Source: UBA6168 sp041163745
GTDB lineage: Bacteria > Bacteroidota > Bacteroidia > Chitinophagales > Saprospiraceae
Reading direction: 5' to 3'
Assembly: GCA_041163745.1 (NCBI GenBank)
Contig: JBEAQU010000016.1
Location: 1 to 64,000 of the forward strand
DNA length: 64,000 nt
In this document: one piece after another, positions 9,286 through 17,528 of the stretch
Layout of the letters: each line of letters begins with the position of its first letter
Numbering within the stretch: position 1 is the first letter of the stretch
Notes under the pieces: model-generated
Databases searched by the model: none
The model's input: the letters and a program-made list of their open reading frames with translations, nothing else
Told to the model about the DNA's origin: nothing
Translations under genes and position numbers: made by a program

Positions 9286-9908
9286 AAGACAGACTTGAGA
9301 CGGTGGGAGGCTGTGGATTGTGTCTCCCGTTGCGGCTGATCGGCGGAAAGCCAGTTCGCCAGGATGTCGCGGCCCTGTTTGGTGAGGATGGATTCCGGAT
9401 GGAACTGCACACCCTGGACATCATAGGTCCGGTGGGTCAGCCCCATGATGTTTCCGGTTTCATCGACACAGGTGATGTCCAGGCAATCCGGCAAACCTGC
9501 GCTGTCCACAACCCAGGAATGGTATCGGCCGGCTTGGAAAACCCGCGGCAATCCACGGAAAAGGGGAGATTCCGGGCGTGTGACGCGAATGGTAGTCGCG
9601 ACGCCGTGGTAGACCTGTTCGAGGTTGCGCAGACGGCCCCCGAAGACTTCCCCGATGGCCTGGAGGCCGAGGCACACGCCCAGGATCCGATGGGTGGGAG
9701 CCAGCTCACGGACCAACGTACAGAGGATGCCGCTGGTCCGCGGCAAACCGGGCCCCGGAGAGAGGAGGATGCTGTCAAAGGCCCGTGCTTCCTCCACCGT
9801 GATGGCGTCGTTGCGGCGAACGGCCGGCCGCTCGCCGGTGAGTTCCTGCAGATATTGCACGAGGTTGTATGTGAACGAATCGTAATTGTCGAGCACCAGG
9901 ATCTTCAT
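9282..9908 (-). CDS. trpG: anthranilate synthase glutamine amidotransferase subunit
   Basis: TrpG hydrolyses glutamine and channels ammonia to TrpE for anthranilate formation. The 208-residue class I glutamine amidotransferase starts with the typical ILVLDNYDSFTYNLVQYL. The nucleophile cysteine lies in GVCLGLQAIGE near residue 80, and the catalytic His-Glu pair is in VQFHPESILT near residue 172. PGPGLPRTSG is the oxyanion strand. It is 12 nt downstream of trpE. In some bacteria the same subunit also serves folate synthesis, but the operon position here argues for tryptophan. Confidence 0.95.
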   Translation of the reverse strand: MKILVLDNYDSFTYNLVQYLQELTGERPAVRRNDAITVEEARAFDSILLSPGPGLPRTSGILCTLVRELAPTHRILGVCLGLQAIGEVFGGRLRNLEQVYHGVATTIRVTRPESPLFRGLPRVFQAGRYHSWVVDSAGLPDCLDITCVDETGNIMGLTHRTYDVQGVQFHPESILTKQGRDILANWLSADQPQRETQSTASHRLKSVL

Positions 9909-9920
9909 AAGGCTTGATGT

Positions 9921-11408
9921 TTACCGGTTTGTTCCTGTGATGGCCGGCGGAGCCTCGCCGCCGGCCGCCCATGCGATGGCCTTGCGCAGGGCGCCGACCT
10001 TGTGGTACACTTCCTGCAATTCCTTTTCCGGGTCGGAGGATTTCACGATGCCGGCACCGGCCTGGAAATAGAGCGTGTTTCCCTTGCTGAGGAAACTACG
10101 GATCAGGATGGCATGGTTGGCCCCGCCGTCCAGGCTGAAGAAACCGACGCAGCCGCCGTAGAATCCGCGCCGCACGCCTTCCGTCCGGTCGATGAGCTGC
10201 ATGGCCCGGTGTTTGGGAGCCCCGCTCAGGGTGCCTGCCGGAAAGGTTTCCGCCAGCAAATCCGCCGCCGAGACATCCGCCGGCAATTGGCCGCTGACCT
10301 CCGAGACCAGGTGGATGACATGACTGTAGAACTGCACCTCCCGGTATGTTTCCACCTGTACCTGTCCGCACAACCGGTTGAGGTCGTTGCGCGCGAGGTC
10401 CACCAACATGACATGCTCCGCATTTTCCTTCGGATCCGCCGCCAAAGCCTCGGCCGACAACCGGTCCGCCACGTCGTCACCTGTCCTGGGAAAAGTGCCG
10501 GCGATAGGATGTATGATCGCTTTCCGCTGCGGCCTCCCGTCCGGTCCGACTTGCCGTGTCTGCTTCAGGCGGACTTGCGCCTCCGGACTGGAACCGAAGA
10601 GCCGGTAGCCTCCGTAATCGAAATAAAACAGATACGGGGATGGATTCACTGCCCGCAGGGCCCGGTACACATTGAAATCATCTCCTTCGAACACCTGGGC
10701 GAACTGTCTGGACAGGACGATTTGGAACACTTCTCCTTGTTGGCAGTATGCCCGTCCTTTCTCCACCATCCGCCGGAAATCCGCATCCGCCATGTTCGAC
10801 TTGACTTCGCCGGCCAGGCTGAACGGGAAACTGGGCACCGCAGTGACCGACAACAGCCCGCGCAACAGGTCCATTTGGCTGTCCATGTCCGGCAAGAGGT
10901 TCTCCAATATGGTCATCCGATTGTTGAAATGGTTGATGGCCAGGATGAAGCGAGGCAATTGATATCGAATGGCAGGAATATGCCGTTCTTCGGTGTCTGC
11001 GGATGTGAGTTGGATGTCTTCGAAATAACGGACCGCATCGTAGGTAGCGTATCCGAAGAAACCGTTCAGCCCGTCGGCAAGCCCGTTTCCCTCCGCCGTT
11101 CGGAAGGAGCGTAGGAAAGCAGTCAGCCGTTCGCCCACCTCCCGCGGATTGTCCACCCTTACCATTTCCGAGGCGGTTCCGTCGATCTGCAGCTCGACCT
11201 GGTCACCGTCTGCCATGAAACCGGCGAGGGTGCCCAGGCAAAGGAAGGACACACTGTTTTCATTCCCGTGGTAATCCGAACTCTCGAGGAGCAAGGCGCC
11301 GGGATACCGGTCGCGGAGGCGTAGGTACAGGCTCACGGGCGTGACCGTATCGGCCAGCATGGATTCAACCTTGGTCCGGACAGTTGGCATGTGCGTCAGT
11401 TTGGTCAT
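9921..11408 (-). CDS. trpE: anthranilate synthase component I
   Basis: TrpE converts chorismate and ammonia to anthranilate, the committed and feedback-inhibited step. The 495-residue protein has the chorismate-binding domain in its C-terminal half, with IAGTFPRTGDD, ENAEHVMLVDLARNDLNR, SGAPKHRAMQLID and AGAGIVKSSDPEKE in order. LLESSDYHGNENSVSF near residue 40 resembles the tryptophan-binding LLES motif, so feedback inhibition is likely. It is the first structural gene of the operon and starts 69 nt after the attenuator terminator. The ATG at 11408 is supported by the operon layout. Confidence 0.96.
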   Translation of the reverse strand: MTKLTHMPTVRTKVESMLADTVTPVSLYLRLRDRYPGALLLESSDYHGNENSVSFLCLGTLAGFMADGDQVELQIDGTASEMVRVDNPREVGERLTAFLRSFRTAEGNGLADGLNGFFGYATYDAVRYFEDIQLTSADTEERHIPAIRYQLPRFILAINHFNNRMTILENLLPDMDSQMDLLRGLLSVTAVPSFPFSLAGEVKSNMADADFRRMVEKGRAYCQQGEVFQIVLSRQFAQVFEGDDFNVYRALRAVNPSPYLFYFDYGGYRLFGSSPEAQVRLKQTRQVGPDGRPQRKAIIHPIAGTFPRTGDDVADRLSAEALAADPKENAEHVMLVDLARNDLNRLCGQVQVETYREVQFYSHVIHLVSEVSGQLPADVSAADLLAETFPAGTLSGAPKHRAMQLIDRTEGVRRGFYGGCVGFFSLDGGANHAILIRSFLSKGNTLYFQAGAGIVKSSDPEKELQEVYHKVGALRKAIAWAAGGEAPPAITGTNR

Positions 11409-11476
11409 TCAACAGTTTGCAGCTGGTACGGAACTCCTTCCGGTTACCGCGGCGTTTTGTAAAGGTACCCATCAAC

Positions 11477-11512
11477 AAAAAAGGCCTGCCGTGGGATTCG
11501 GCAGGCCTTTTT
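11477..11512 (-). terminator. trp attenuator terminator
   Basis: The stem GGCCTGCCG with CGGCAGGCC (11499-11507 and 11483-11491) is a perfect 9-bp GC-rich hairpin with a 7-nt loop. On the minus strand it is followed by six T residues at 11477-11482, so it is a complete intrinsic terminator inside the trp leader. It lies between a Trp-rich leader peptide and trpE, which is the arrangement of transcription attenuation. GCCTGTC on the minus strand (11532-11538) resembles the stem's 5' arm and could compete for its 3' arm. I could not resolve a conventional antiterminator by eye. Confidence 0.85.
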
Positions 11513-11548
11513 CATCTATGTCCAACATCAAGACAGGCGAGCGATTCC

Positions 11549-11611
11549 TCACGGGTATGGTTTCCGGAGGTGCCACCAGCAATTCGCAACCTGTACTGTG
11601 AAAGACATCAT
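11549..11611 (-). CDS. trpL: trp operon leader peptide with tandem Trp codons
   Basis: This 20-codon frame starts with two ATG codons (11606-11611) and ends with TGA at 11549-11551. Codons 12 and 13 are both TGG (11573-11578), giving a Cys-Trp-Trp-His core. It lies about 20 nt behind a good Bacteroidota promoter, ends about 40 nt before an intrinsic terminator, and precedes trpE. This is the design of ribosome-mediated attenuation: stalling at the Trp codons when charged tRNA-Trp is scarce should favour read-through. Leader peptides of this type are known in Bacteroidota as the Bacteroid-trp motif. The reading frame and codons are seen directly, while the mechanism is inferred. Confidence 0.85.
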   Translation of the reverse strand: MMSFTVQVANCWWHLRKPYP

Positions 11612-11638
11612 TTGATTCGAATGTTGATTCGCTGTGTG

Positions 11639-11670
11639 CAAAGAAAATGACTTTCGGATGAAAAAGTCAA
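11639..11670 (-). promoter_or_regulatory. trp operon promoter
   Basis: On the minus strand TTG at 11668-11670 and TTTCTTTG at 11639-11646 are separated by 21 nt. They match the Bacteroidota -33 TTG and -7 TAnnTTTG elements with one mismatch. Transcription would start near 11632, about 20 nt before the leader-peptide ATG. Confidence 0.65.
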
Positions 11671-11716
11671 GTAAGAATTCTGGTTTTTTTTAAATTCCGA
11701 TTGTTCGTTTTTATAA

Positions 11717-11724
11717 TACTTTTG
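11717..11724 (+). promoter_or_regulatory. -7 promoter box for the PH-domain gene pair
   Basis: TACTTTTG fits TAnnTTTG exactly and lies about 70 nt before the ATG at 11795. No TTG is found 17-23 nt upstream, only a T-rich tract. It is divergent from the trp promoter, so the region 11640-11795 serves both directions. Confidence 0.45.
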
Positions 11725-11794
11725 GTTCGGTATAAAGCGGACGATTTCACGCCCGGCGGTGCCGCCGTGTTCGTCCGCTTCCATTCTTGACCAT

Positions 11795-12358
11795 ATGACA
11801 TTCCTAAACGAAGCGGTGGCACCGGCGGATCTTCCCCAGCTCGCGTCGGTGCCCTTCCATCCCTTGTCGACCGCCTGGCGCAAGGTGGAGTTGTTGTCCA
11901 CAACGGGCTGGTATGTCCTGATGCTACTGGGAGCAGGGGTATACCTGGGTGCAAACACATTGGGTTGGCGTTGGTGGATGCTGCTGCTCCTCACCTGGTC
12001 TGCCGCGCTTTCCGTTTCCTTGTGGCTTGCCTGGAAACGCTGGGAAAAAGCAGGTTATGCCTTGCGCACGCACGACATCCTGTATCAGGAAGGGGTGATT
12101 TTTACGAGCCGGACGGTGGTTCCTTACAACAGGGTACAGCATTGTGAGGTCAGCAGGGGGCCCTTGGAGCGGTGGACGGGGCTGGCCACGCTCCGTATCT
12201 ATACCGCCGGCAGCACGGGCGGTGACCTTCAGGTGGGAGGGCTGCCGTATATGGATGCGCTGCGAATAAAGGAGTTTGTCACAGCCCAGGCCGGCACGAT
12301 GCCAGTGGCATCCGATAGCAAAGGGTATTCCGGAACGGACGCTGAATCCCATGCTTGA
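11795..12358 (+). CDS. PH domain-containing membrane protein (YdbS-like)
   Basis: The 187-residue protein resembles the bacterial PH-like (bPH2, DUF304) family, of which Bacillus YdbS is a member. Two hydrophobic segments (about residues 35-55 and 60-80) precede one PH-like domain with the typical HDILYQEGVIFTSRTVVPYNRVQHCEVSRGPLERWTGLATLRIYTAG. I chose the ATG at 11795 because the preceding twelve codons are not family-like. It overlaps the following gene by 8 nt. In other bacteria the YdbS/YdbT pair is linked to resistance to certain bacteriocins, but the role here is unknown. Confidence 0.85.
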   Translation: MTFLNEAVAPADLPQLASVPFHPLSTAWRKVELLSTTGWYVLMLLGAGVYLGANTLGWRWWMLLLLTWSAALSVSLWLAWKRWEKAGYALRTHDILYQEGVIFTSRTVVPYNRVQHCEVSRGPLERWTGLATLRIYTAGSTGGDLQVGGLPYMDALRIKEFVTAQAGTMPVASDSKGYSGTDAESHA

Positions 12359-13859
12359 ACCGAATCCATTCCCGCTGCCGGTGCGACAGTCCCCCGTGGC
12401 AGTATGGCTGCTGATGGGTCATGCCATGAAGTTGCTGTTGCGCCAGTTGTGGGCGGTGCTCCTGCTGTTGTTCCTGCGACCTGCCGGAAGCAGGGACAGC
12501 TTCTGGGACGGTATGGTGCTGGTGTTTCTGCTGCTCAGCACCGCCAATGCATTCGTTCGCTATTTTTTCAAGCGGTTCCACATCCGGGACCGGGAACTCA
12601 TCCTCGAAACGGGCTGGTTGCGGAAGCGGCGTACCCTGGTGCCGATGGAGCGAATCCAAACCGTCTCCCTTCGGCAATCGGTTTTCCATCGGCTCTTCGG
12701 TGTGATGGCTGTCGATATCGACACGGCCGGGTCGGTGGGACAGGAATTCAGGCTGGAAGCGCTGCCACCTGCACAGGCGTATGCGCTGCAACGGTATGTC
12801 GGCCGGTACCGGACAGATACGGATGCAGGGAGCACGGAGGAGGGATCTTACGCAGCGAATCACCCTGGCGACCATAAGGACCTGGTGTGCCGTTTGTCGC
12901 ATGCCGACCTGGTAAAGGTCGGTCTGAGTCAGAATCACTTCCGTACGGCTGGCATATTGTTAGCCTTTCTGGCAGGTTTCGCCAACGACCTCATCGAAGC
13001 GCTCGGAAGACAAACGGTCGGACACTGGCAGCGCCGCTTGCCGGCAAGCATCTCGCAGGGAGACCTTTCGCTGCTGCTCACGATCGGATTGGTGTTGCTC
13101 GCATTCTCCATGCTTGTCACGTTACTGCGGACCTTCCTGGTGTATCATGGGCTGACGGTCCGGCTCAGCCGACGACATATAGCGGTGGAGGCCGGCTGGT
13201 TCGCCAAGGCAACCACTTTGGTCGAAGTTGATAAAATCCAATGGGTTGACATCCGGAGCACACCTTTGCTGCGGTACTTCGGGCTGGCATCCGTTCGCCT
13301 GCCGCAGGCGGCTTCGCCCCGGAATCTGCGGGGGCGTGGCACTGCCAGCGTGCCGGGCTGTGCGCCGGCCGGACAGCAGCGCCTGCTGGAGGCCTACTGG
13401 CCGGAATGGGATCCGGCAGCCGCCACTGCCCACGGGGTCGGTCGCAGGATCATACTCCGACAGTTCATCCGATGGGGACTGCTTCCCTTGCTGGCGATCG
13501 GCCTGCCGGCTTATGGAAACATTCCTGCCGCCTACCTTCCATTTGTCGTCGGCTGGCTGAGTTGGTCCGTTTGGCTGGCGATACGCTATCACCGGACCTG
13601 GGTTTGGGAAACCTGTCCGGACGGGCTTCGGGTGTCATGGGGGGTGCTCAACCGTCGCACGGTGATCCTGAAGGACCATAAGTTGCAGGTTGTCCGGCTG
13701 CATGGCAGCCGGTGGCTCCATCGTGCTGGATTCTCGCACCTTACCCTGGTAACCGCCGCCGGTTCGTTGACCCTGCCTTATCTGCCTTGCACAACGGCGC
13801 TCGCCCTGGCGGACCATCTGCTCTTCAAGGTGGCATCCGGCAGGCAATCACCCATGTAG
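12351..13859 (+). CDS. PH domain-containing membrane protein (YdbT-like)
   Basis: The 502-residue protein is the long partner of the bPH2 pair, like Bacillus YdbT. It shows three PH-like modules, each next to membrane helices. The first is IRDRELILETGWLRKRRTLVPMERIQTV, the second is VRLSRRHIAVEAGWFAKATTLVEVDKIQWVDI and the third is VSWGVLNRRTVILKDHKLQVV. The start at 12351 overlaps the preceding gene (ATGCTTGA), so the two are probably translated together. It most likely forms a membrane complex with the YdbS-like protein. The biochemical function is not known. Confidence 0.85.
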   Translation: MLEPNPFPLPVRQSPVAVWLLMGHAMKLLLRQLWAVLLLLFLRPAGSRDSFWDGMVLVFLLLSTANAFVRYFFKRFHIRDRELILETGWLRKRRTLVPMERIQTVSLRQSVFHRLFGVMAVDIDTAGSVGQEFRLEALPPAQAYALQRYVGRYRTDTDAGSTEEGSYAANHPGDHKDLVCRLSHADLVKVGLSQNHFRTAGILLAFLAGFANDLIEALGRQTVGHWQRRLPASISQGDLSLLLTIGLVLLAFSMLVTLLRTFLVYHGLTVRLSRRHIAVEAGWFAKATTLVEVDKIQWVDIRSTPLLRYFGLASVRLPQAASPRNLRGRGTASVPGCAPAGQQRLLEAYWPEWDPAAATAHGVGRRIILRQFIRWGLLPLLAIGLPAYGNIPAAYLPFVVGWLSWSVWLAIRYHRTWVWETCPDGLRVSWGVLNRRTVILKDHKLQVVRLHGSRWLHRAGFSHLTLVTAAGSLTLPYLPCTTALALADHLLFKVASGRQSPM

Positions 13860-13952
13860 GCGGAATGCGGTAGCGAGCGGGTTGTGCACGGTTACGGAAA
13901 ATTGGTAAATTGCGGTCCGACCTGGTGTCGTTCATTCAACTCACAGCATAGC

Positions 13953-15311
13953 ATGAAAAAGACAAACCATACGAAAACATCCGTCGTAACAGGCTTGGTG
14001 GAATACTTTCCCGGTATCGGCAGGATCCAGTTCGAAGGACCGGCTTCCGACAATCCGTTGGCTTTCAAATGGTATGAGGAAGACCGGGTCGTTCGCGGGA
14101 AAACGATGAAAGACCATCTCCGGTTCGCTGTCGCCTATTGGCACAGCTTCTGCAACACGGGCGGCGACCCTTTCGGACCGGGTACCAAACGGTTTCCCTG
14201 GCTGACAGCCACGGATCCTGTCGACCGTGCCAGAGACAAGACGGACGCGGCGTTCGAGTTCATCGGAAAAATCGGGATTCCGTTCTATTGTTTCCACGAT
14301 TTCGACCTGGTGGACGAAGCGGACACCTTGGCAGAGAGCGAGCGCAGGTTGGATGTCGTTTCCGCCTATGCCTTGGAAAAACAGAAAGCCAGCGGCATCG
14401 AAGTCCTGTGGGGAACCGCCAACCTGTTCTCCCATCCGCGCTACATGAACGGAGCGGCCACCAACCCGGACTTCGGGGTGGTGGCCTACGCAGCCGCCCA
14501 GGTTCGGCACGCCATCGACATCACCATTCGGCTGGGTGGGCACAATTATGTTTTCTGGGGTGGAAGGGAAGGGTACATGTCTTTGTTGAACACCCACATG
14601 CAGCGGGAAATGGACCACCTGGCGATGTTCCTGCAGCTTGCCCGCGACTATGCCCGGAAGCAGGGTTTCAAGGGAACGTTCTTCATCGAGCCCAAGCCAT
14701 GTGAGCCCATGAAACACCAGTACGACTACGATGCCGCCACCTGCCTCCATTTCCTGCGGACGTACGACCTGATGGACGATTTCAAACTCAACATAGAGGT
14801 CAACCATGCGACGTTGGCGCACCATACCTTCCAACACGAACTGCAGGTGGCCGCTGACGCCGGCGTGATGGGGTCCATCGATGCCAATCGCGGGGACTAC
14901 CAGAACGGCTGGGACACAGATCAATTCCCCAACAATGTGACGGAGTTGACAGAGGCCATGCTGGTCATGCTGGAGGCAGGCGGGCTTCGGGGCGGCGGCA
15001 TCAATTTCGATGCGAAGACCCGGCGGAACTCCACCGATCCCGCCGACCTGTTCATCGCCCATATCGGTGGGATGGACACCTTTGCCAAGGCCTTGCTGGC
15101 GGCGGACGCCATCCTGACGGAATCAGACTACCGGACGCTGCGGGAAGCGCGCTACGCTTCGTTCGACAGTGGGAAAGGGAAGGATTTCGAAAAGGGCAAA
15201 CTCACGTTCAAAGACCTGGCCCGTTGGGCGGAGAAACAAGGGGAGCCCCTTCAGACGAGCGGACAGCAGGAGCTGTTCGAGTCCATCCTCAACCGGTTCG
15301 CCGGAAAATAA
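13953..15311 (+). CDS. xylA: xylose isomerase
   Basis: XylA interconverts D-xylose and D-xylulose (also glucose and fructose) with two divalent metal ions. The 452-residue length fits the class II long form. The metal- and substrate-binding motifs are present: YCFHDFD near residue 112, NYVFWGGREGYMSLLNT near 200, and FFIEPKPCEPMKHQYDYD near 245. The ATG at 13953 starts a normal N-terminus, and the earlier in-frame codons are not family-like. A degenerate promoter (TTG, 21 nt, TAAATTGC) lies just upstream near 13880-13912. No xylulokinase is nearby. A permease follows 27 nt later, and a transketolase 3.6 kb further on could process xylulose 5-phosphate. Confidence 0.96.
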   Translation: MKKTNHTKTSVVTGLVEYFPGIGRIQFEGPASDNPLAFKWYEEDRVVRGKTMKDHLRFAVAYWHSFCNTGGDPFGPGTKRFPWLTATDPVDRARDKTDAAFEFIGKIGIPFYCFHDFDLVDEADTLAESERRLDVVSAYALEKQKASGIEVLWGTANLFSHPRYMNGAATNPDFGVVAYAAAQVRHAIDITIRLGGHNYVFWGGREGYMSLLNTHMQREMDHLAMFLQLARDYARKQGFKGTFFIEPKPCEPMKHQYDYDAATCLHFLRTYDLMDDFKLNIEVNHATLAHHTFQHELQVAADAGVMGSIDANRGDYQNGWDTDQFPNNVTELTEAMLVMLEAGGLRGGGINFDAKTRRNSTDPADLFIAHIGGMDTFAKALLAADAILTESDYRTLREARYASFDSGKGKDFEKGKLTFKDLARWAEKQGEPLQTSGQQELFESILNRFAGK

Positions 15312-15338
15312 CCGACTGTCGCTGTCATACCTTTGCCC

Positions 15339-16679
15339 ATGTACCTGATGCTGTTGTTGTGTCTGGCTGTTGCATTCATCGTCCTATCGACGACCAAGCG
15401 GGGGCTGCATCCGTTTCTTGCCTTGGTTGCGGCGGCCATGGGTTTCGGTTTGGCAGCCGGAATGAATGGCGGGGACTTGGTGAAGGCTGTCAACGAGGGG
15501 TTCGGTGCGACGGTCGGTAATGTCGGGCTGGTCATTCTGCTGGGGGTGCTGATCGGCACTTTCCTGGACCGAACCGGGGCGGCCCGGGTCATGGCGAATG
15601 TGGTGCTGCGGCAGACCGGTGCCCGTCGGACCGGCTATGCCATGGGCTTGACGGGTTGGGTGGTCTCCATACCGGTGTTTGCAGACAGCGGGTTCCTGCT
15701 GCTGCATCCCCTGGGCAAGGCCTTGGCGGCCAGGTCGGGGCTCTCCGCCCGCGTGCTGACCATTGCGCTTGCCCTGGGCTTGATGGCATCCCATACAATG
15801 GTTCCGCCGACGCCGGGGCCGGTGGCGGCGGCAGGCATACTCGAAGCTGATCTGGGGAAGGTGCTGCTATTCGGAATTCCGGTCAGCCTGCTTGCTTGGA
15901 TTCCGGCCTATTTGGTTACCCGCCGGCTGGCAATCGGAGCGGAAGCGGCATCCGCTCCCTTTCCGGAAGCACCGCCGCTGCCGGCATCTCCGTCCGTCGC
16001 AGCGCCAGCTGCGTTCGTCAGTTTCCTACCGGTGCTGCTTCCCATCCTGCTCATCCTGCTGAAATCCGCTTCGGAGACGGCAGGGGTTCCGAGCGACGGC
16101 TGGCTGTACGACGGCTTGCAATTCGTCGGCACGCCGTTGGTGGCGCTGTTGGCCGGGTTGGCTACTGCCTGTTGCATTCCTAAGCGGCTGACCCGGGAGA
16201 TGTTATCTGCCGACGGATGGGCGGGGACGGCCTTTCGGGATGCCGCCCTGGTATTGTTGGTGACCGGTGCGGGGGGCGTTTTCGGGACGGTCCTGCAGCG
16301 CGCCGGTATGGCGGCGGTGTTGTCCGATTTGTTGGCGGACACCCGGTCACTCGGTATATGGGTGCCTTTCCTGGTCGCCGCGGCACTGAAGACAGCCCAG
16401 GGATCCTCCACCGTAGCGATCATCACCACTGCCTCTATGTTGGCGCCCGCACTGCCTGTCCTCGGGCTCGACTCCGAAGCCGGGCGTGCGCTCGGGGTAC
16501 TCGCCATCGGGGCGGGCTCGCTGGTGGTCTCCCATGTCAACGACAGCTTTTTTTGGGTGGTCACCCAATTGAGCGGCATGAGTGTATCCCAGGGCTACCG
16601 GTTGGTAGCCCTGGGAACAGGCATCACCGGTGTCAGTGCCGCCTTGTTGTTGTCCTTGTTGGCGGCATGGACCGGCTGA
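15339..16679 (+). CDS. GntP-family gluconate/sugar-acid:H+ symporter
   Basis: This 446-residue inner-membrane protein belongs to the GntP permease family. About twelve hydrophobic helices can be seen, and family segments include SIPVFADSGFLLLHPLGKALA and LGLMASHTMVPPTPGPVAAA in the first half and ALKTAQGSSTVAIITTASML in the second. Characterised members import gluconate or related sugar acids with protons. It is 27 nt behind xylA, so co-transcription is likely. The start ATG at 15339 follows a possible TTG start six bases earlier. The actual substrate is not clear. Confidence 0.9.
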   Translation: MYLMLLLCLAVAFIVLSTTKRGLHPFLALVAAAMGFGLAAGMNGGDLVKAVNEGFGATVGNVGLVILLGVLIGTFLDRTGAARVMANVVLRQTGARRTGYAMGLTGWVVSIPVFADSGFLLLHPLGKALAARSGLSARVLTIALALGLMASHTMVPPTPGPVAAAGILEADLGKVLLFGIPVSLLAWIPAYLVTRRLAIGAEAASAPFPEAPPLPASPSVAAPAAFVSFLPVLLPILLILLKSASETAGVPSDGWLYDGLQFVGTPLVALLAGLATACCIPKRLTREMLSADGWAGTAFRDAALVLLVTGAGGVFGTVLQRAGMAAVLSDLLADTRSLGIWVPFLVAAALKTAQGSSTVAIITTASMLAPALPVLGLDSEAGRALGVLAIGAGSLVVSHVNDSFFWVVTQLSGMSVSQGYRLVALGTGITGVSAALLLSLLAAWTG

Positions 16680-16705
16680 GGTCCGCGACGGACGGGAAGG
16701 ACCTC
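16678..16705. terminator. hairpin at a convergent gene junction
   Basis: GAGGTCC and GGACCTC form a 7-bp stem with a 14-nt loop. It starts in the stop codon of the permease gene and ends before the stop of the convergent DUF1080 gene. There is no U-tract, so intrinsic termination is doubtful. Confidence 0.3.
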
Positions 16706-16726
16706 GCGCAGTCCTTCATGGTCGAA

Positions 16727-17362
16727 TCAGAATCGTTTCAGTCGGAGGTTCCGCCAACGGACCTTTATGCCGCCGCCGTCGTGGATTTGCAAGGCGATCA
16801 TGCCCGGACCGGCAGCGCCTATCTTCGCATCCTTCAGCTGTATCATCTGCACGCCGTTGAGCCAAGTGGTCACCTCGTCCCCGACGCAACGGATCCGCAT
16901 TAGGTTCCAATCGTTCTCCTTCAGCGCCGATTCCTTCTCGGCTTCGGGCTGTATCAGCCATCCTCGGCCGTAACTCTCATAGATACCGCCTGTGTGGGAA
17001 CCCTTCGGTGCCACCTCCGCCTGCCAGCCGGCGATCCGCACACCATCGATGGAAGACCGGATGAATACCCCGCTGTTGCCGTTCGCTTCCTGCCGAAACT
17101 CCAGGGTCAGCTCGAAATTCTCATAGGTGTCTGCGGTACCCAAGTAGCCGTATTCCTTGTACGGGCCGCTTTCGCAGACCAGCTCTCCGTTTTCCACATA
17201 CCAAAGTTCCTTCCCATGATTGATCCAACCACGGAGGTCCTTTCCATTGAACAGCTCGATGACGGTCGTATCGGCAGCGGATGCCGGCGGGAAGCCGCTG
17301 ACGCTTGACCAGGCGGCGCCGGCACAGCATAGCAGCAGAAAGGAAAAGACAACAGTTTTCAT
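16727..17362 (-). CDS. DUF1080 (3-keto-disaccharide hydrolase) family protein
   Basis: The 211-residue protein has a Sec signal peptide (about residues 1-24) and a single DUF1080 domain, a concanavalin-like jelly roll. Typical motifs are ELFNGKDLRGWINHG, YLGTADTYENFELTLEFRQEANGNSGVFIRS, GWQAEV and a C-terminal GGGIKVRWRNLRLKRF. The family is now described as 3-keto-disaccharide hydrolase and often sits beside Gfo/Idh/MocA oxidoreductases, as it does here with the divergent gene at 17529. The pair may oxidise and then cleave periplasmic sugars. I placed the start at 17362 to give the signal peptide. The activity on 3-keto sugars is inferred from the family. Confidence 0.85.
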   Translation of the reverse strand: MKTVVFSFLLLCCAGAAWSSVSGFPPASAADTTVIELFNGKDLRGWINHGKELWYVENGELVCESGPYKEYGYLGTADTYENFELTLEFRQEANGNSGVFIRSSIDGVRIAGWQAEVAPKGSHTGGIYESYGRGWLIQPEAEKESALKENDWNLMRIRCVGDEVTTWLNGVQMIQLKDAKIGAAGPGMIALQIHDGGGIKVRWRNLRLKRF

Positions 17363-17528
17363 ATGTTCCGATTTTGATGACAGGGGATGCGGCCCGGCTC
17401 TTCGTTCGGCCGTCAGCCCATGGGTAGGCAGAGGAAGGCGTCCGCGGCTGCCGTCAAAAGTAAAAAGCGGAGGGGAATCCGCCACCGTATCGTTCAAAAA
17501 TTAGTAGCTTGCCGCAAAAAAGGGAATC

